Shown here: in pieces, positions 1 through 5,750 of the stretch | Numbering within the stretch: the stretch's first letter is position 1 | Layout of the letters: every line of letters starts with the position of its first letter | Notes under the pieces: generated by a model | Databases searched by the model: none | What the model saw: the letters and a program-made list of their open reading frames with translations, nothing else | Told to the model about the DNA's origin: nothing | Program-made: the position numbers and the translations under genes | Assembly (NCBI GenBank): GCA_947178685.1 | Contig: CAMWZE010000096.1 | Coordinates: 1 to 6,338, forward strand | Length of the DNA stretch: 6,338 nucleotides | Origin: an uncultured Porphyromonadaceae bacterium | GTDB taxonomy: Bacteria; Bacteroidota; Bacteroidia; Bacteroidales; Muribaculaceae | Reading direction: 5' to 3'

Positions 1-21
1 GTTCTATTATTGTCTTGTAAA

Positions 22-285
22 TTAATTTGACATATCTCTATTCTTTGTTTTGTGTTTTGATTTTTCTTCTTGATACTCCTTTTTCTCACGAAGATACTCT
101 TGTTGGAGTTCTTCGTATTCTTGACGGAGTACAGCCTCTTCTTCCGCAAGTTTCTGCCTCTCTTTGGCTAATTCGGTTTGCTCTGCTACAAATTCTTCCT
201 TTTCGATTTTATAGTCTGATTTTGTAGAACAAGAGGTTGCAAGACACATAGCCAAGGCTATAATGATGTATGTTGTTCTTTTCAT
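22..285 (-). CDS. small charged coiled-coil lipoprotein
   Basis: 87-aa protein of unknown function, read from the ATG at 285. Residues 1-18 form a lipoprotein signal peptide: K2 and R3, a hydrophobic stretch from about 6 to 16, then the lipobox-like LATSC with Cys19 as the predicted lipidated residue. The mature part of about 69 residues is almost entirely Glu, Lys, Gln, Arg and Tyr (for example EYEELQQEYLREKKEYQEE) and should form one amphipathic alpha-helix or coiled coil. The same frame stays open upstream to 360, but that extension overlaps the receptor gene and would place charged residues before the signal peptide, so it is rejected. The start lies 4 bp after the receptor stop, which suggests translational coupling and a shared role at the envelope. 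I do not recognise a family. It could be a periplasmic spacer, a receptor accessory protein or an immunity-like protein. Confidence 0.8.
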   Translation of the reverse strand: MKRTTYIIIALAMCLATSCSTKSDYKIEKEEFVAEQTELAKERQKLAEEEAVLRQEYEELQQEYLREKKEYQEEKSKHKTKNRDMSN

Positions 286-289
286 ATCA

Positions 290-2368
290 TTATCGGTTAT
301 CTTTGGTTTCGCGGTATTCCTGTATTCCATCCACAACATCAACCTTGATTTTCTTGCCACCGGAGAAATTCCAAGCTACGGATATGCCTATGTATTGAAC
401 GGGGGACGTGTATTTGTACGATACTTTGTTAGCACCTACCTGTCGGTCAAGTTTACGTCGGTTCCCAAGTGCTGTAAAGTCAAGAGCGACTTGTAGCTTA
501 TCACCGAGGAATGTCTTGTAAATTTGTCCGCTTACATTGTAAACCGCGTGGTATGTACGATCGAGAGTGCGGAATGTTGGCTCAAAGTTGGCGTTCAACA
601 TACCGCCCCATCCATTGGAGAAAGCAAAGTTATTGTTGAAATAGAAATACTCCTTAAAACGGGTCTTGTTATATAAAACGTCGTCGATAGTAGTATTTTC
701 AGGTGTAATCTCAACTCGTCCTGACAGCTTGAAGCGCCACCATTTCACGGGTGATTCCGTCCATTCTGCTCCGATACCCCACATTCCCTGACCTAATATG
801 TTTATCGGTTTTGTGTAGAATACATCAGCATTTGATGCGTCTTGGAAAGTCTGCCAATATATGCGATCGTGTGAGTGGGCATAGACAGCGGTAAAATTGA
901 GCTTGTTGCGGAAAAGTGACAGTCCGGCCATAACCATATCAGATGACTGTGCTTTCAAAGTAGGGTTACCAACGGTATAGTTGTAGGCATCAGTCCAATT
1001 TATCACAGATGATATGGCAGTATATGGAATATCGCTTAAGGTACGTTTATAGTTCAGCATAACAGCATGGTTCATCCTTACACCGAAAGGCATCATCACC
1101 TGTACGGTCGGATTTATAGACCATTGTGTGTTGTGGTTTGTAACGTGCTGGCTGCGATCGGTATAGCCGATGCGGTTAAGTTGCCAGTTTAATCCGGCAC
1201 TATAACGCAGTTTCCATGCCATACCCTGTGCAGCGGCATATACGATAGGCGTAAAGCCTGTTGTCTTTGTCGGTATGTCGCTTAATTCAAAACGGTTGCT
1301 TTCCACAACAGCCGAGGGCGTAAATTCCGAAGTTATCCATTGGGCGGAAGCCCCGAATTTCCAAGCGAGCTTTCTGCTACGGGGATAAAGGAAGTCGGCC
1401 TTTACTTTCCAAAGGTTCAGATTGCTTTCGTCTGCCTGACTGCCGATAAGTTCGTTATCTATAAGATAATCGGAGTTATCATCGCTATGGCGGTTATAAT
1501 AATCGGCTGTGAGTTCCATAGAAGCACCACGTTTATTCAGCGGCAAGGAGAATTTGATAGTGCCCTCTTGCGCAAGCATATTGGAGCGTTTATCGAAAGA
1601 TGATAAAGTTTCGTTTACGATAGAAGAAGAAGCAGGGCGCGGACGGGAGGCAGCAATAAGATAACTGCCTCCGAGCTGTGCGCCGGACTTGAACTGCTGC
1701 GTAAGACTTAACCGGTTGCGCAGATTAAAACCGTGCGACTCTGAGGTTTCTTCAATCACGGTGTTCAAGTCAGGACCTGTTAACCATTGTTCCGAATTTT
1801 CCTCCAGCTTATCGGCACCCATATATAGGTTGTCATATATACTGAGGTTTTTATAGCGGTAGTTGAAAAGTCCGCTCACACCTTCATTGCCAAAACTGCA
1901 TGAGCGGTACCAGTCGGCATTGAGGGTGACATTTCCGTAGTAGCCACCTTCGGGTGGACGACGCAGCGTTATCATAATTGTGCCACCGCTTAAAGCTGCG
2001 TTTTGATCGCTTCCGGCAAGATATTTTACCTGCACTTTGTCAATCATTTCTCCGGGAATATTGTTGAGTTCCGAAATGTCGGAGAGTTTCACTCCGTCCA
2101 CATAAATCTCGCTCACGGCAAGACCGTTGATTTTGAAGCTGCCGTTTTCGCGCGAAATATTCGGCAGAAAACTGAGCACATCAGCCGCTGGTTTGCCCTT
2201 GGCAATGTTAGCTCCTTTGAGATTGGTTGTATATCCCTCTGCGTTGTTTGTGGTACGGGAGGCAACGACTGTTACCTCTTGAAGCTCTTTGGATTTTTGA
2301 GCGAATGTGGGATTTATACCTAAAATAAATCCAACAAGTATGGCTGTACTCAGTTTCTGGTATTTCAT
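290..2368 (-). CDS. TonB-dependent outer-membrane receptor, plug plus beta-barrel
   Basis: 692-aa outer-membrane protein. Residues 1-23 are a Sec signal peptide ending TFA before Q24. LQEVTVVASR at 29-38 resembles a TonB box. A plug domain follows (about 40-137), with NGLAVSEIYVDGVKL at 81-95 and the typical end AALSGGTIMITLRR at 124-137. The rest is a beta-barrel rich in alternating aromatic strands, whose last strand includes VAWNF before a GGKK tail, as in the Bacteroidota barrel family often called OMP_b-brl. It is much shorter than SusC proteins (about 1000 aa), and no N-terminal carboxypeptidase-regulatory-like or STN domain and no SusD partner are visible. The start overlaps the maturase stop by ATGA, so the two are co-translated. 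From context I infer transport of the mature peptide or a related ligand across the outer membrane, or reception of it. The direction of transport cannot be told. The barrel assignment is firm; the substrate is unknown. Confidence 0.92.
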   Translation of the reverse strand: MKYQKLSTAILVGFILGINPTFAQKSKELQEVTVVASRTTNNAEGYTTNLKGANIAKGKPAADVLSFLPNISRENGSFKINGLAVSEIYVDGVKLSDISELNNIPGEMIDKVQVKYLAGSDQNAALSGGTIMITLRRPPEGGYYGNVTLNADWYRSCSFGNEGVSGLFNYRYKNLSIYDNLYMGADKLEENSEQWLTGPDLNTVIEETSESHGFNLRNRLSLTQQFKSGAQLGGSYLIAASRPRPASSSIVNETLSSFDKRSNMLAQEGTIKFSLPLNKRGASMELTADYYNRHSDDNSDYLIDNELIGSQADESNLNLWKVKADFLYPRSRKLAWKFGASAQWITSEFTPSAVVESNRFELSDIPTKTTGFTPIVYAAAQGMAWKLRYSAGLNWQLNRIGYTDRSQHVTNHNTQWSINPTVQVMMPFGVRMNHAVMLNYKRTLSDIPYTAISSVINWTDAYNYTVGNPTLKAQSSDMVMAGLSLFRNKLNFTAVYAHSHDRIYWQTFQDASNADVFYTKPINILGQGMWGIGAEWTESPVKWWRFKLSGRVEITPENTTIDDVLYNKTRFKEYFYFNNNFAFSNGWGGMLNANFEPTFRTLDRTYHAVYNVSGQIYKTFLGDKLQVALDFTALGNRRKLDRQVGANKVSYKYTSPVQYIGISVAWNFSGGKKIKVDVVDGIQEYRETKDNR

Positions 2369-3660
2369 ACGGCAGGTTGATTTTGATTTGATAAATCTAA
2401 ATAAAATTGATTGATATTTAGAATAATTTCTTCAGATGTTATATGAGCCGGACATTTGCCATCTTTTGATTCTGCGCGAGACTGTGAACAGATTGGGCAG
2501 AATGGTAATCTACGACATGTAGGACATTCCGAGGTTAAACTCTTTTTAGTGCGTATTAGAGCGGAATTGTTAAAATCGATATCCCCACTGTCATTAAGAG
2601 AACCTATTCGATTTTGAGTGTTAAAATCTCTGGCAGTACATTTGAATACATCTCCATTATAATTGAAGACGTAATTGTTTGCGTAATCTCCATAACAAGG
2701 GTTCACGCTGTCTCCAAAGTAGGAATGTATGTTTGAAGTGAAAGATTGGTGTGAAATGCCACTCTTGAGATCTACAATCCCGGATTTGAATTCGTCATCA
2801 TCTGCTTCTTGCCATACCTTATGGAAGGAAAATCTGAGATTAGGCAGGGATAGAAGATCTTCAAAATCTTTGACTACATTTTGGAAAGAACGGATGTTGC
2901 TTTTGGTTGCATTGCACCTGACAGTAACCCTGAACCCCTCGATAGCTGCGTCTCTAGCATTATTTTTAACCATTTGGTAAGAACCCTTCCCGTTCGGAAA
3001 TTTCTTAACGCAATCGTGTAGATCTGCATCCCCGTCAAAAGGAATTTGCACTGCTACATTTGAAGTTATATCTTTTATGGCAGTTCTTACTCGTTTTGTA
3101 AGAAAAACGCCATTGGTAGTGAAGGATACCGCAAAATCCACATTGTGTTTCTCGCAGATTTTCTTAACCTGAATTAACATCGGGTTGACCACCTTATCAA
3201 ACTTCATCAATGGTTCCCCTCCAAAGAAGGCGAGCTGTAACTTTTCACACTTCCCATTGAGTAAGGATTTGTCAATATATTTATAGATTGCTTCAATAAT
3301 TGTCTGGGTCATGCAACTACCGTGTAGATGGTTCTCATAACAATACCAGCATCTGAGATTACAATCCAAGGTGGGATTAACCGTGAGTTTTAGAACCTTA
3401 GAAGAACTGAGTTTTGACTCACATTCCTCGATACAGTCTGATATTTCAGACTCCAAACTTGGAACAATGAATTTATTGTTGACAAGAGTTTCGTATAGAT
3501 TGGGATGTTGTGATTCTACCTCACACAGATTATTGATTCTTTCTTTTAGAAAGATATAGAGTTGAGGCACAAGTGTGATCCACATTCTTGTGCGACAATT
3601 GAACAATGCGTGAACATTGTCCGGTCCTTGAACGAATTCATTATAACGACTCCAAATCAT
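2365..3660 (-). CDS. radical SAM/SPASM peptide maturase
   Basis: 431-aa enzyme expected to modify the precursor peptide encoded just upstream. Residues 1-85 form an N-terminal segment of the sort seen in Bacteroidales peptide maturases (SRYNEFV near the start), possibly leader-binding. The radical SAM core begins at about 88 and carries C100, C104 and C107 (CNLRCWYC) for the SAM-binding 4Fe-4S cluster, then GGEP at 147-150. The C-terminal SPASM region has C322, then G336 four residues before C341, then C379, C382, C388, C391 and C403, enough for two auxiliary clusters. The spacing is CX2CX5CX2C, one residue shorter in the last gap than the usual CX3C. The family and GG-leader pairing recall the GG-Bacteroidales radical SAM maturases, but I could not test a profile. 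Known relatives form thioether (sactipeptide) or C-C crosslinks; the product here is unknown. The ATG at 3660 is 67 bp after the precursor stop. Confidence 0.93.
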   Translation of the reverse strand: MIWSRYNEFVQGPDNVHALFNCRTRMWITLVPQLYIFLKERINNLCEVESQHPNLYETLVNNKFIVPSLESEISDCIEECESKLSSSKVLKLTVNPTLDCNLRCWYCYENHLHGSCMTQTIIEAIYKYIDKSLLNGKCEKLQLAFFGGEPLMKFDKVVNPMLIQVKKICEKHNVDFAVSFTTNGVFLTKRVRTAIKDITSNVAVQIPFDGDADLHDCVKKFPNGKGSYQMVKNNARDAAIEGFRVTVRCNATKSNIRSFQNVVKDFEDLLSLPNLRFSFHKVWQEADDDEFKSGIVDLKSGISHQSFTSNIHSYFGDSVNPCYGDYANNYVFNYNGDVFKCTARDFNTQNRIGSLNDSGDIDFNNSALIRTKKSLTSECPTCRRLPFCPICSQSRAESKDGKCPAHITSEEIILNINQFYLDLSNQNQPAV

Positions 3661-3677
3661 GACGGTTGATTTTAGTT

Positions 3678-3704
3678 GATGGTGGAAGAAATTCTTCCAC
3701 CATC
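3678..3704 (-). terminator. intercistronic hairpin, possible attenuator or processing site
   Basis: A perfect inverted repeat lies between the precursor stop and the maturase start: 13 nt (GATGGTGGAAGAA on the plus strand), one base, then the 13-nt complement. It folds as an 11-bp stem with a 5-nt loop and can extend into flanking T/A runs across a small bulge. On the transcribed strand it is followed by AACTAAAATC rather than a U-tract, so it is not a textbook terminator. Hairpins here are common in RiPP operons, where they stabilise the 3' end of an abundant precursor message and let only some transcripts continue into the enzyme gene. The hairpin is seen directly; its role is inferred. Confidence 0.6.
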
Positions 3705-3727
3705 AAAATGATATTCCAAGAGGGATT

Positions 3728-3955
3728 TTAGGGATGTAGGGGCTGGAATGTTTCCATGCCAGTGTGCTTGTCACAACCAGCGCAGCGGCTGCAGTTAACA
3801 TTGTCATCGAACCATCCATCTCCTTTGCAATTGCCGTTGTCAGAGAAGAAATGGTTTTCCATCCCGTTGGTTGTAGAACTTTGAAGGGCATAGCCTCCAT
3901 TGAGTTGGCCTTTCTCATCTTGAGTAAGCTCCAATTTAGGATTGTTTTTCTCCAT
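3728..3955 (-). CDS. RiPP precursor peptide with double-glycine leader
   Basis: 75-aa peptide, predicted substrate of the adjacent radical SAM enzyme. Residues 1-21 look like a GG leader: relative to the cleavage point after G21 there is L10 at -12, T11 at -11, E14 at -8, L18 at -4 and G20-G21 at -2/-1, the pattern of leaders cut by C39-type peptidases. Only the -7 position (K15) departs from the usual hydrophobic residue. The 54-residue core has four cysteines (C43, C55, C58, C61; the last three as CxxCxxC) and two copies of [FW]F[SD]DNxNC at 36-43 and 48-55. The ATG at 3955 is the only usable start, because an in-frame stop lies at 4010-4012 with no start codon between. Its dedicated promoter and paired dyad elements lie upstream, and a hairpin follows. 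It resembles GG-Bacteroidales natural product precursors. No C39 protease/exporter is in the window. Confidence 0.87.
   Translation of the reverse strand: MEKNNPKLELTQDEKGQLNGGYALQSSTTNGMENHFFSDNGNCKGDGWFDDNVNCSRCAGCDKHTGMETFQPLHP
3791..3850 (-). repeat. two-unit peptide repeat in the precursor core
   Basis: Codons 36-43 (FFSDNGNC, 3827-3850) and 48-55 (WFDDNVNC, 3791-3814) encode the same octapeptide pattern, [FW]F[SD]DNxNC, with a period of 12 residues. Five of eight positions are identical and the first is aromatic in both. The DNA has drifted at synonymous sites (AAC/AAT and AAT/AAC for the Asn codons), so the protein pattern looks conserved by selection rather than recently duplicated. 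Each unit offers an aromatic-x-Asp triplet and a Cys, both known kinds of radical SAM target. Confidence 0.75.
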
Positions 3956-4065
3956 AGTTGGTATGAATGTATTGTTTTGGTTACAATCAAAAAGATTGGC
4001 ATTTCTAAATCACCGTAATGCTCAGTGTTGAATGTTGTGCACGCTATTCTTTTTGTTTGACAATG

Positions 4066-4073
4066 CAAAGTTA
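4066..4073 (-). promoter_or_regulatory. -7 box of the precursor operon promoter
   Basis: TAACTTTG on the minus strand matches the Bacteroidota -7 consensus TAnnTTTG, giving an expected start of transcription near 4060 and a leader RNA of about 105 nt. The -33 position has no good TTTG (ATAC at the expected place), and the nearest dyad element begins 23 bp upstream of the box. This arrangement points to activator-dependent transcription. Confidence 0.6.
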
Positions 4074-4094
4074 ATATTTAGTTGCCTTGAAAGT

Positions 4095-4150
4095 ATTACA
4101 CAAAAGGGTATTGTTTTGATTTAAAGCCTATTTATACACTTTTGTGTAAT
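4095..4150. promoter_or_regulatory. paired dyad operators upstream of the precursor
   Basis: Two 17-nt arms, 4095-4111 and 4134-4150, are inverted complements with one mismatch and a 22-nt spacer. Each arm contains a 14-bp pseudo-palindrome: 4097-4110 (minus strand TACCCTTTTGTGTA) and 4135-4148 (TACACTTTTGTGTA, whose outer 5+5 bases are a perfect dyad around TTTT). Their centres are 38 bp apart. The same element occurs twice more at 4850-4902. The proximal site is centred about 44 bp upstream of the predicted start of precursor transcription, where LuxR/NarL-type activators often bind. The distal arm ends 14 bp from the acyltransferase stop. Binding by the PAS-LuxR regulator is inferred. Confidence 0.75.
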
Positions 4151-4164
4151 CTTATATGGGTTAG

Positions 4165-4791
4165 CTATGAGGCCACAAGTAAAGGATAATGCCTTATGTA
4201 AAATTTGGTTAGTCCTTGTTTGCTCGAACATACAGGAATTGTCTCAGACGCAAGATATATAAGGGATTTTCCTATCTGTTGTGTCTCTATCCCAAGAGCA
4301 TTCATCACTCTCAGAAGATGAATGTCGGTTTCCGCTATCATGTAACTGTCCTCCTCTTGCAGGATAGGTTCTACTGCGAGGGTCATGAGTTGTTTGAACA
4401 AGGTAACGGTAGAGAAGCCTGTGGTAGAATCAATGGCAAAACGTCCGATATGCCAGAACGACGCATAAGACTTATTACTCACTTTTTCCAAGGGGCATAT
4501 TCGGAATATCTTATGCATGGGGGTAGGTGTCTGCTTGTCCCATTTGAAAACTCGGATGCTCCCAATCATCTTCTCGGTCTTATCCCGTACAACAAAGCAA
4601 AAAGAATTCTTTGAATATGATAACTCCTCTTTATAGATATCTTCTATCTCCTGTTTTACTGCAACGGGGAGAGAACCTGATGAATGATGATTATAGTTTT
4701 CTGTTACCACAAAGTTGGCAACATCACGAAGTCGGTCGGTACCGACCCTAATAATTGAATAGTCATTACATGACCAAACTACTGTTTCCAT
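4165..4791 (-). CDS. GNAT-fold N-acyltransferase, LuxI/FeeM-like
   Basis: 208-aa protein resembling acyl-ACP-dependent autoinducer and N-acyl amino acid synthases rather than acetyl-CoA GNATs. Visible blocks are EIEDIYKEE at 48-56, FCFVVRDKTEKMIGSIRVF at 64-82 (compare the LuxI strand ending in a conserved Arg), WHIGRFAID at 113-121 (compare the LuxI ESRF-V motif, with the usual Glu replaced by His), a helix LFKQLMTLAVEPI at 131-143, and MIAETDIHLLRVMNALGI at 151-168, typical of the FeeM-like C-terminal half. I see no acetyl-CoA P-loop Q/RxxGxG/A. It may join a fatty acyl group to an amino acid or amine to make a signal, or acylate the neighbouring peptide, as GNAT maturases of lipidated RiPPs do. 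It has its own promoter and shares dyad operators with the divergent regulator and the precursor. Family call moderately sure; substrate unknown. Confidence 0.75.
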   Translation of the reverse strand: METVVWSCNDYSIIRVGTDRLRDVANFVVTENYNHHSSGSLPVAVKQEIEDIYKEELSYSKNSFCFVVRDKTEKMIGSIRVFKWDKQTPTPMHKIFRICPLEKVSNKSYASFWHIGRFAIDSTTGFSTVTLFKQLMTLAVEPILQEEDSYMIAETDIHLLRVMNALGIETQQIGKSLIYLASETIPVCSSKQGLTKFYIRHYPLLVAS

Positions 4792-4818
4792 AATTTAGGG
4801 GGGTTGAAAAGTTTTCCG

Positions 4819-4826
4819 CAAAACTA
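4819..4826 (-). promoter_or_regulatory. -7 box of the acyltransferase promoter
   Basis: TAGTTTTG on the minus strand matches TAnnTTTG and predicts transcription from about 4812, leaving a short leader of about 20 nt before the ATG at 4791. That leader holds a run of six C (4798-4803) and no Shine-Dalgarno site. A dyad element starts 23 bp upstream of the box, exactly the spacing seen at the precursor promoter, and there is no good -33 TTTG. Confidence 0.6.
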
Positions 4827-4849
4827 TGGATTGTGCTTCGACGAATTAT

Positions 4850-4902
4850 GACACAAAAGGGTATTTCAGTCTATTATTCAGAAAAAAATACCCTTTTGTG
4901 TA
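4850..4902. promoter_or_regulatory. paired dyad operators between acyltransferase and regulator genes
   Basis: A perfect 16-bp inverted repeat: ACACAAAAGGGTATTT at 4851-4866 and its complement at 4886-4901, with a 19-nt spacer. Seen as 14-bp dyads, the sites are 4850-4863 (minus strand TACCCTTTTGTGTC) and 4889-4902 (plus strand TACCCTTTTGTGTA), centres 39 bp apart. The left site serves the leftward acyltransferase promoter and the right site faces the rightward regulator promoter. Together with the pair at 4095-4150 this makes four copies of one element, all between genes of this locus. Such a long stem could also fold in RNA, but its position in a divergent promoter region and the second pair argue for a protein-binding site. 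Confidence 0.8.
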
Positions 4903-4933
4903 TGTAAGTATTCTCCATATCGTTAGATTTTAC

Positions 4934-4941
4934 TAATTTTG
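4934..4941 (+). promoter_or_regulatory. -7 box of the regulator promoter
   Basis: TAATTTTG matches TAnnTTTG, with transcription expected near 4948 and a leader of about 15 nt. It lies 31 bp from the right-hand dyad element. A weaker match, TAGATTTT at 4924-4931, lies 21 bp from it, closer to the 23-bp spacing of the other two promoters, so either could be used. The box overlaps the TTG at 4939, which argues against that TTG as the start of the regulator. Confidence 0.5.
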
Positions 4942-4962
4942 CATCCAATTCGTAATCAAGAT

Positions 4963-5727
4963 ATGGAATCAAGTATAAAGACTGGAGATTTCTTTTCTCT
5001 ACAAAACTCGGTGGAGAGCATTAATGAGTCTGATTATGAGAATTTAGCACTCATAATCGAGGCGGCAAAGGCTTTTGAGCGCAGTACATACCAATGTGTA
5101 TATATAATTGATTATTTCAAGAAGGGCTTTCTTTATGTGTCCTCCAATATAGCTCGTTTATGTGGAGGGGAAGCTGAGAAAATAAAAGATTTCGGGTATA
5201 GGTTTTATATAGATTATGTCCCGCAGGATGATTTGAAAATGCTGGTGGAGATAAACAATATGGGATTTAAGCTCTTTAATAAGTTGCCCGTCGGCGAGAG
5301 AAAAAACTATACCATATCATACGATTTCCATATTTTACGTGGCAAGCGTAAGCGATTGGTAAATCATAAGCTAACGCCTTTAATTCTGACCAAGGACGGC
5401 AGAATCTGGTTGGCGATATGCACGATCTCGCTTGCTGCCGGCAACGAGCGGGGCAATGTAATAATGAAGAAAACCGGTTCAGGAATGTTCTATCAGTATT
5501 CTCTTTACGACCATAAGTGGGAGGAACATAAAGAAATTGTACTGACAGACAACGAGCGCGAAGTTCTTTCACTCTCGACACAGGGATATACAATGAACGA
5601 TATCGCCGATAACATTTGTATGTCGGTCGATACCGTCAAAGCTTACAAGCGTAGCATATTTCAGAAGATGGAGGTAAAGAATATCGCAGAAGCGGTCACC
5701 TACGCTCAGAATCACCAACTAATTTAA
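4963..5727 (+). CDS. PAS-domain LuxR-type transcriptional regulator
   Basis: 254-aa DNA-binding regulator from the ATG at 4963. The frame extends to a TTG at 4939, but that codon lies within the likely -7 box. Residues of about 43-157 look like a PAS sensor (CVYIIDYFKKGFLYVSSNIARL, the YVPQDD loop, ISYDFHILRGKRKRLVNHKLTPL, then a final strand IWLAICTISL). The C-terminus is a GerE/LuxR helix-turn-helix: LTDNEREVLSLSTQGYTMND from 194, the DIADNICMS turn, and the recognition helix DTVKAYKRSIFQKM ending at about 236. There is no REC receiver and no autoinducer-binding domain of the Proteobacterial LuxR type. It is divergent from the acyltransferase across paired dyad operators and is the only DNA-binding protein visible, so it is the best candidate to bind all four elements and to regulate itself. 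Its PAS ligand is unknown. Confidence 0.92.
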   Translation: MESSIKTGDFFSLQNSVESINESDYENLALIIEAAKAFERSTYQCVYIIDYFKKGFLYVSSNIARLCGGEAEKIKDFGYRFYIDYVPQDDLKMLVEINNMGFKLFNKLPVGERKNYTISYDFHILRGKRKRLVNHKLTPLILTKDGRIWLAICTISLAAGNERGNVIMKKTGSGMFYQYSLYDHKWEEHKEIVLTDNEREVLSLSTQGYTMNDIADNICMSVDTVKAYKRSIFQKMEVKNIAEAVTYAQNHQLI

Positions 5728-5750
5728 TGACGTATCATTATAATAGGGTA

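Noticed and set aside
286..360. N-terminal extension of the small lipoprotein to an upstream ATG at 360
   Set aside because: It overlaps the 3' end of the receptor gene and would bury the signal peptide behind 25 charged residues. The ATG at 285 gives a proper lipoprotein signal.
2003..2323. Plus-strand open frame of 106 codons opposite the receptor (and similar ones at 1340-1603, 2729-2980, 4216-4614 and minus strand 5276-5593)
   Set aside because: These lie wholly opposite well-supported genes, have no coherent domain pattern and no promoter or start context, so they are shadows of the real frames.
3827..3850. DNGNCKGDG in the precursor as an EF-hand calcium loop
   Set aside because: The acidic residues do not fall at the required loop positions, and no flanking helices are present.
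3703..4068. A 121-codon open frame on the minus strand covering the precursor region
   Set aside because: It overlaps the precursor in another frame, runs across the predicted promoter start and the intercistronic hairpin, and has no recognisable protein pattern. The 75-aa frame has a clear GG leader and a repeated core.
4798..4803. Run of six C in the acyltransferase leader as a phase-variable tract
   Set aside because: Six bases is short for slippage, and no invertase or repeat context supports switching.
4851..4901. Perfect inverted repeat read as an intrinsic terminator or transposon end
   Set aside because: It sits in a divergent promoter region with a 19-nt spacer, no transposase is present, and the same element recurs at another promoter. 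A pair of operators fits better.
4939..4962. TTG at 4939 as start of the regulator
   Set aside because: The TTG lies in the best TAnnTTTG box, and the added eight residues show no domain. The ATG at 4963 is preferred.
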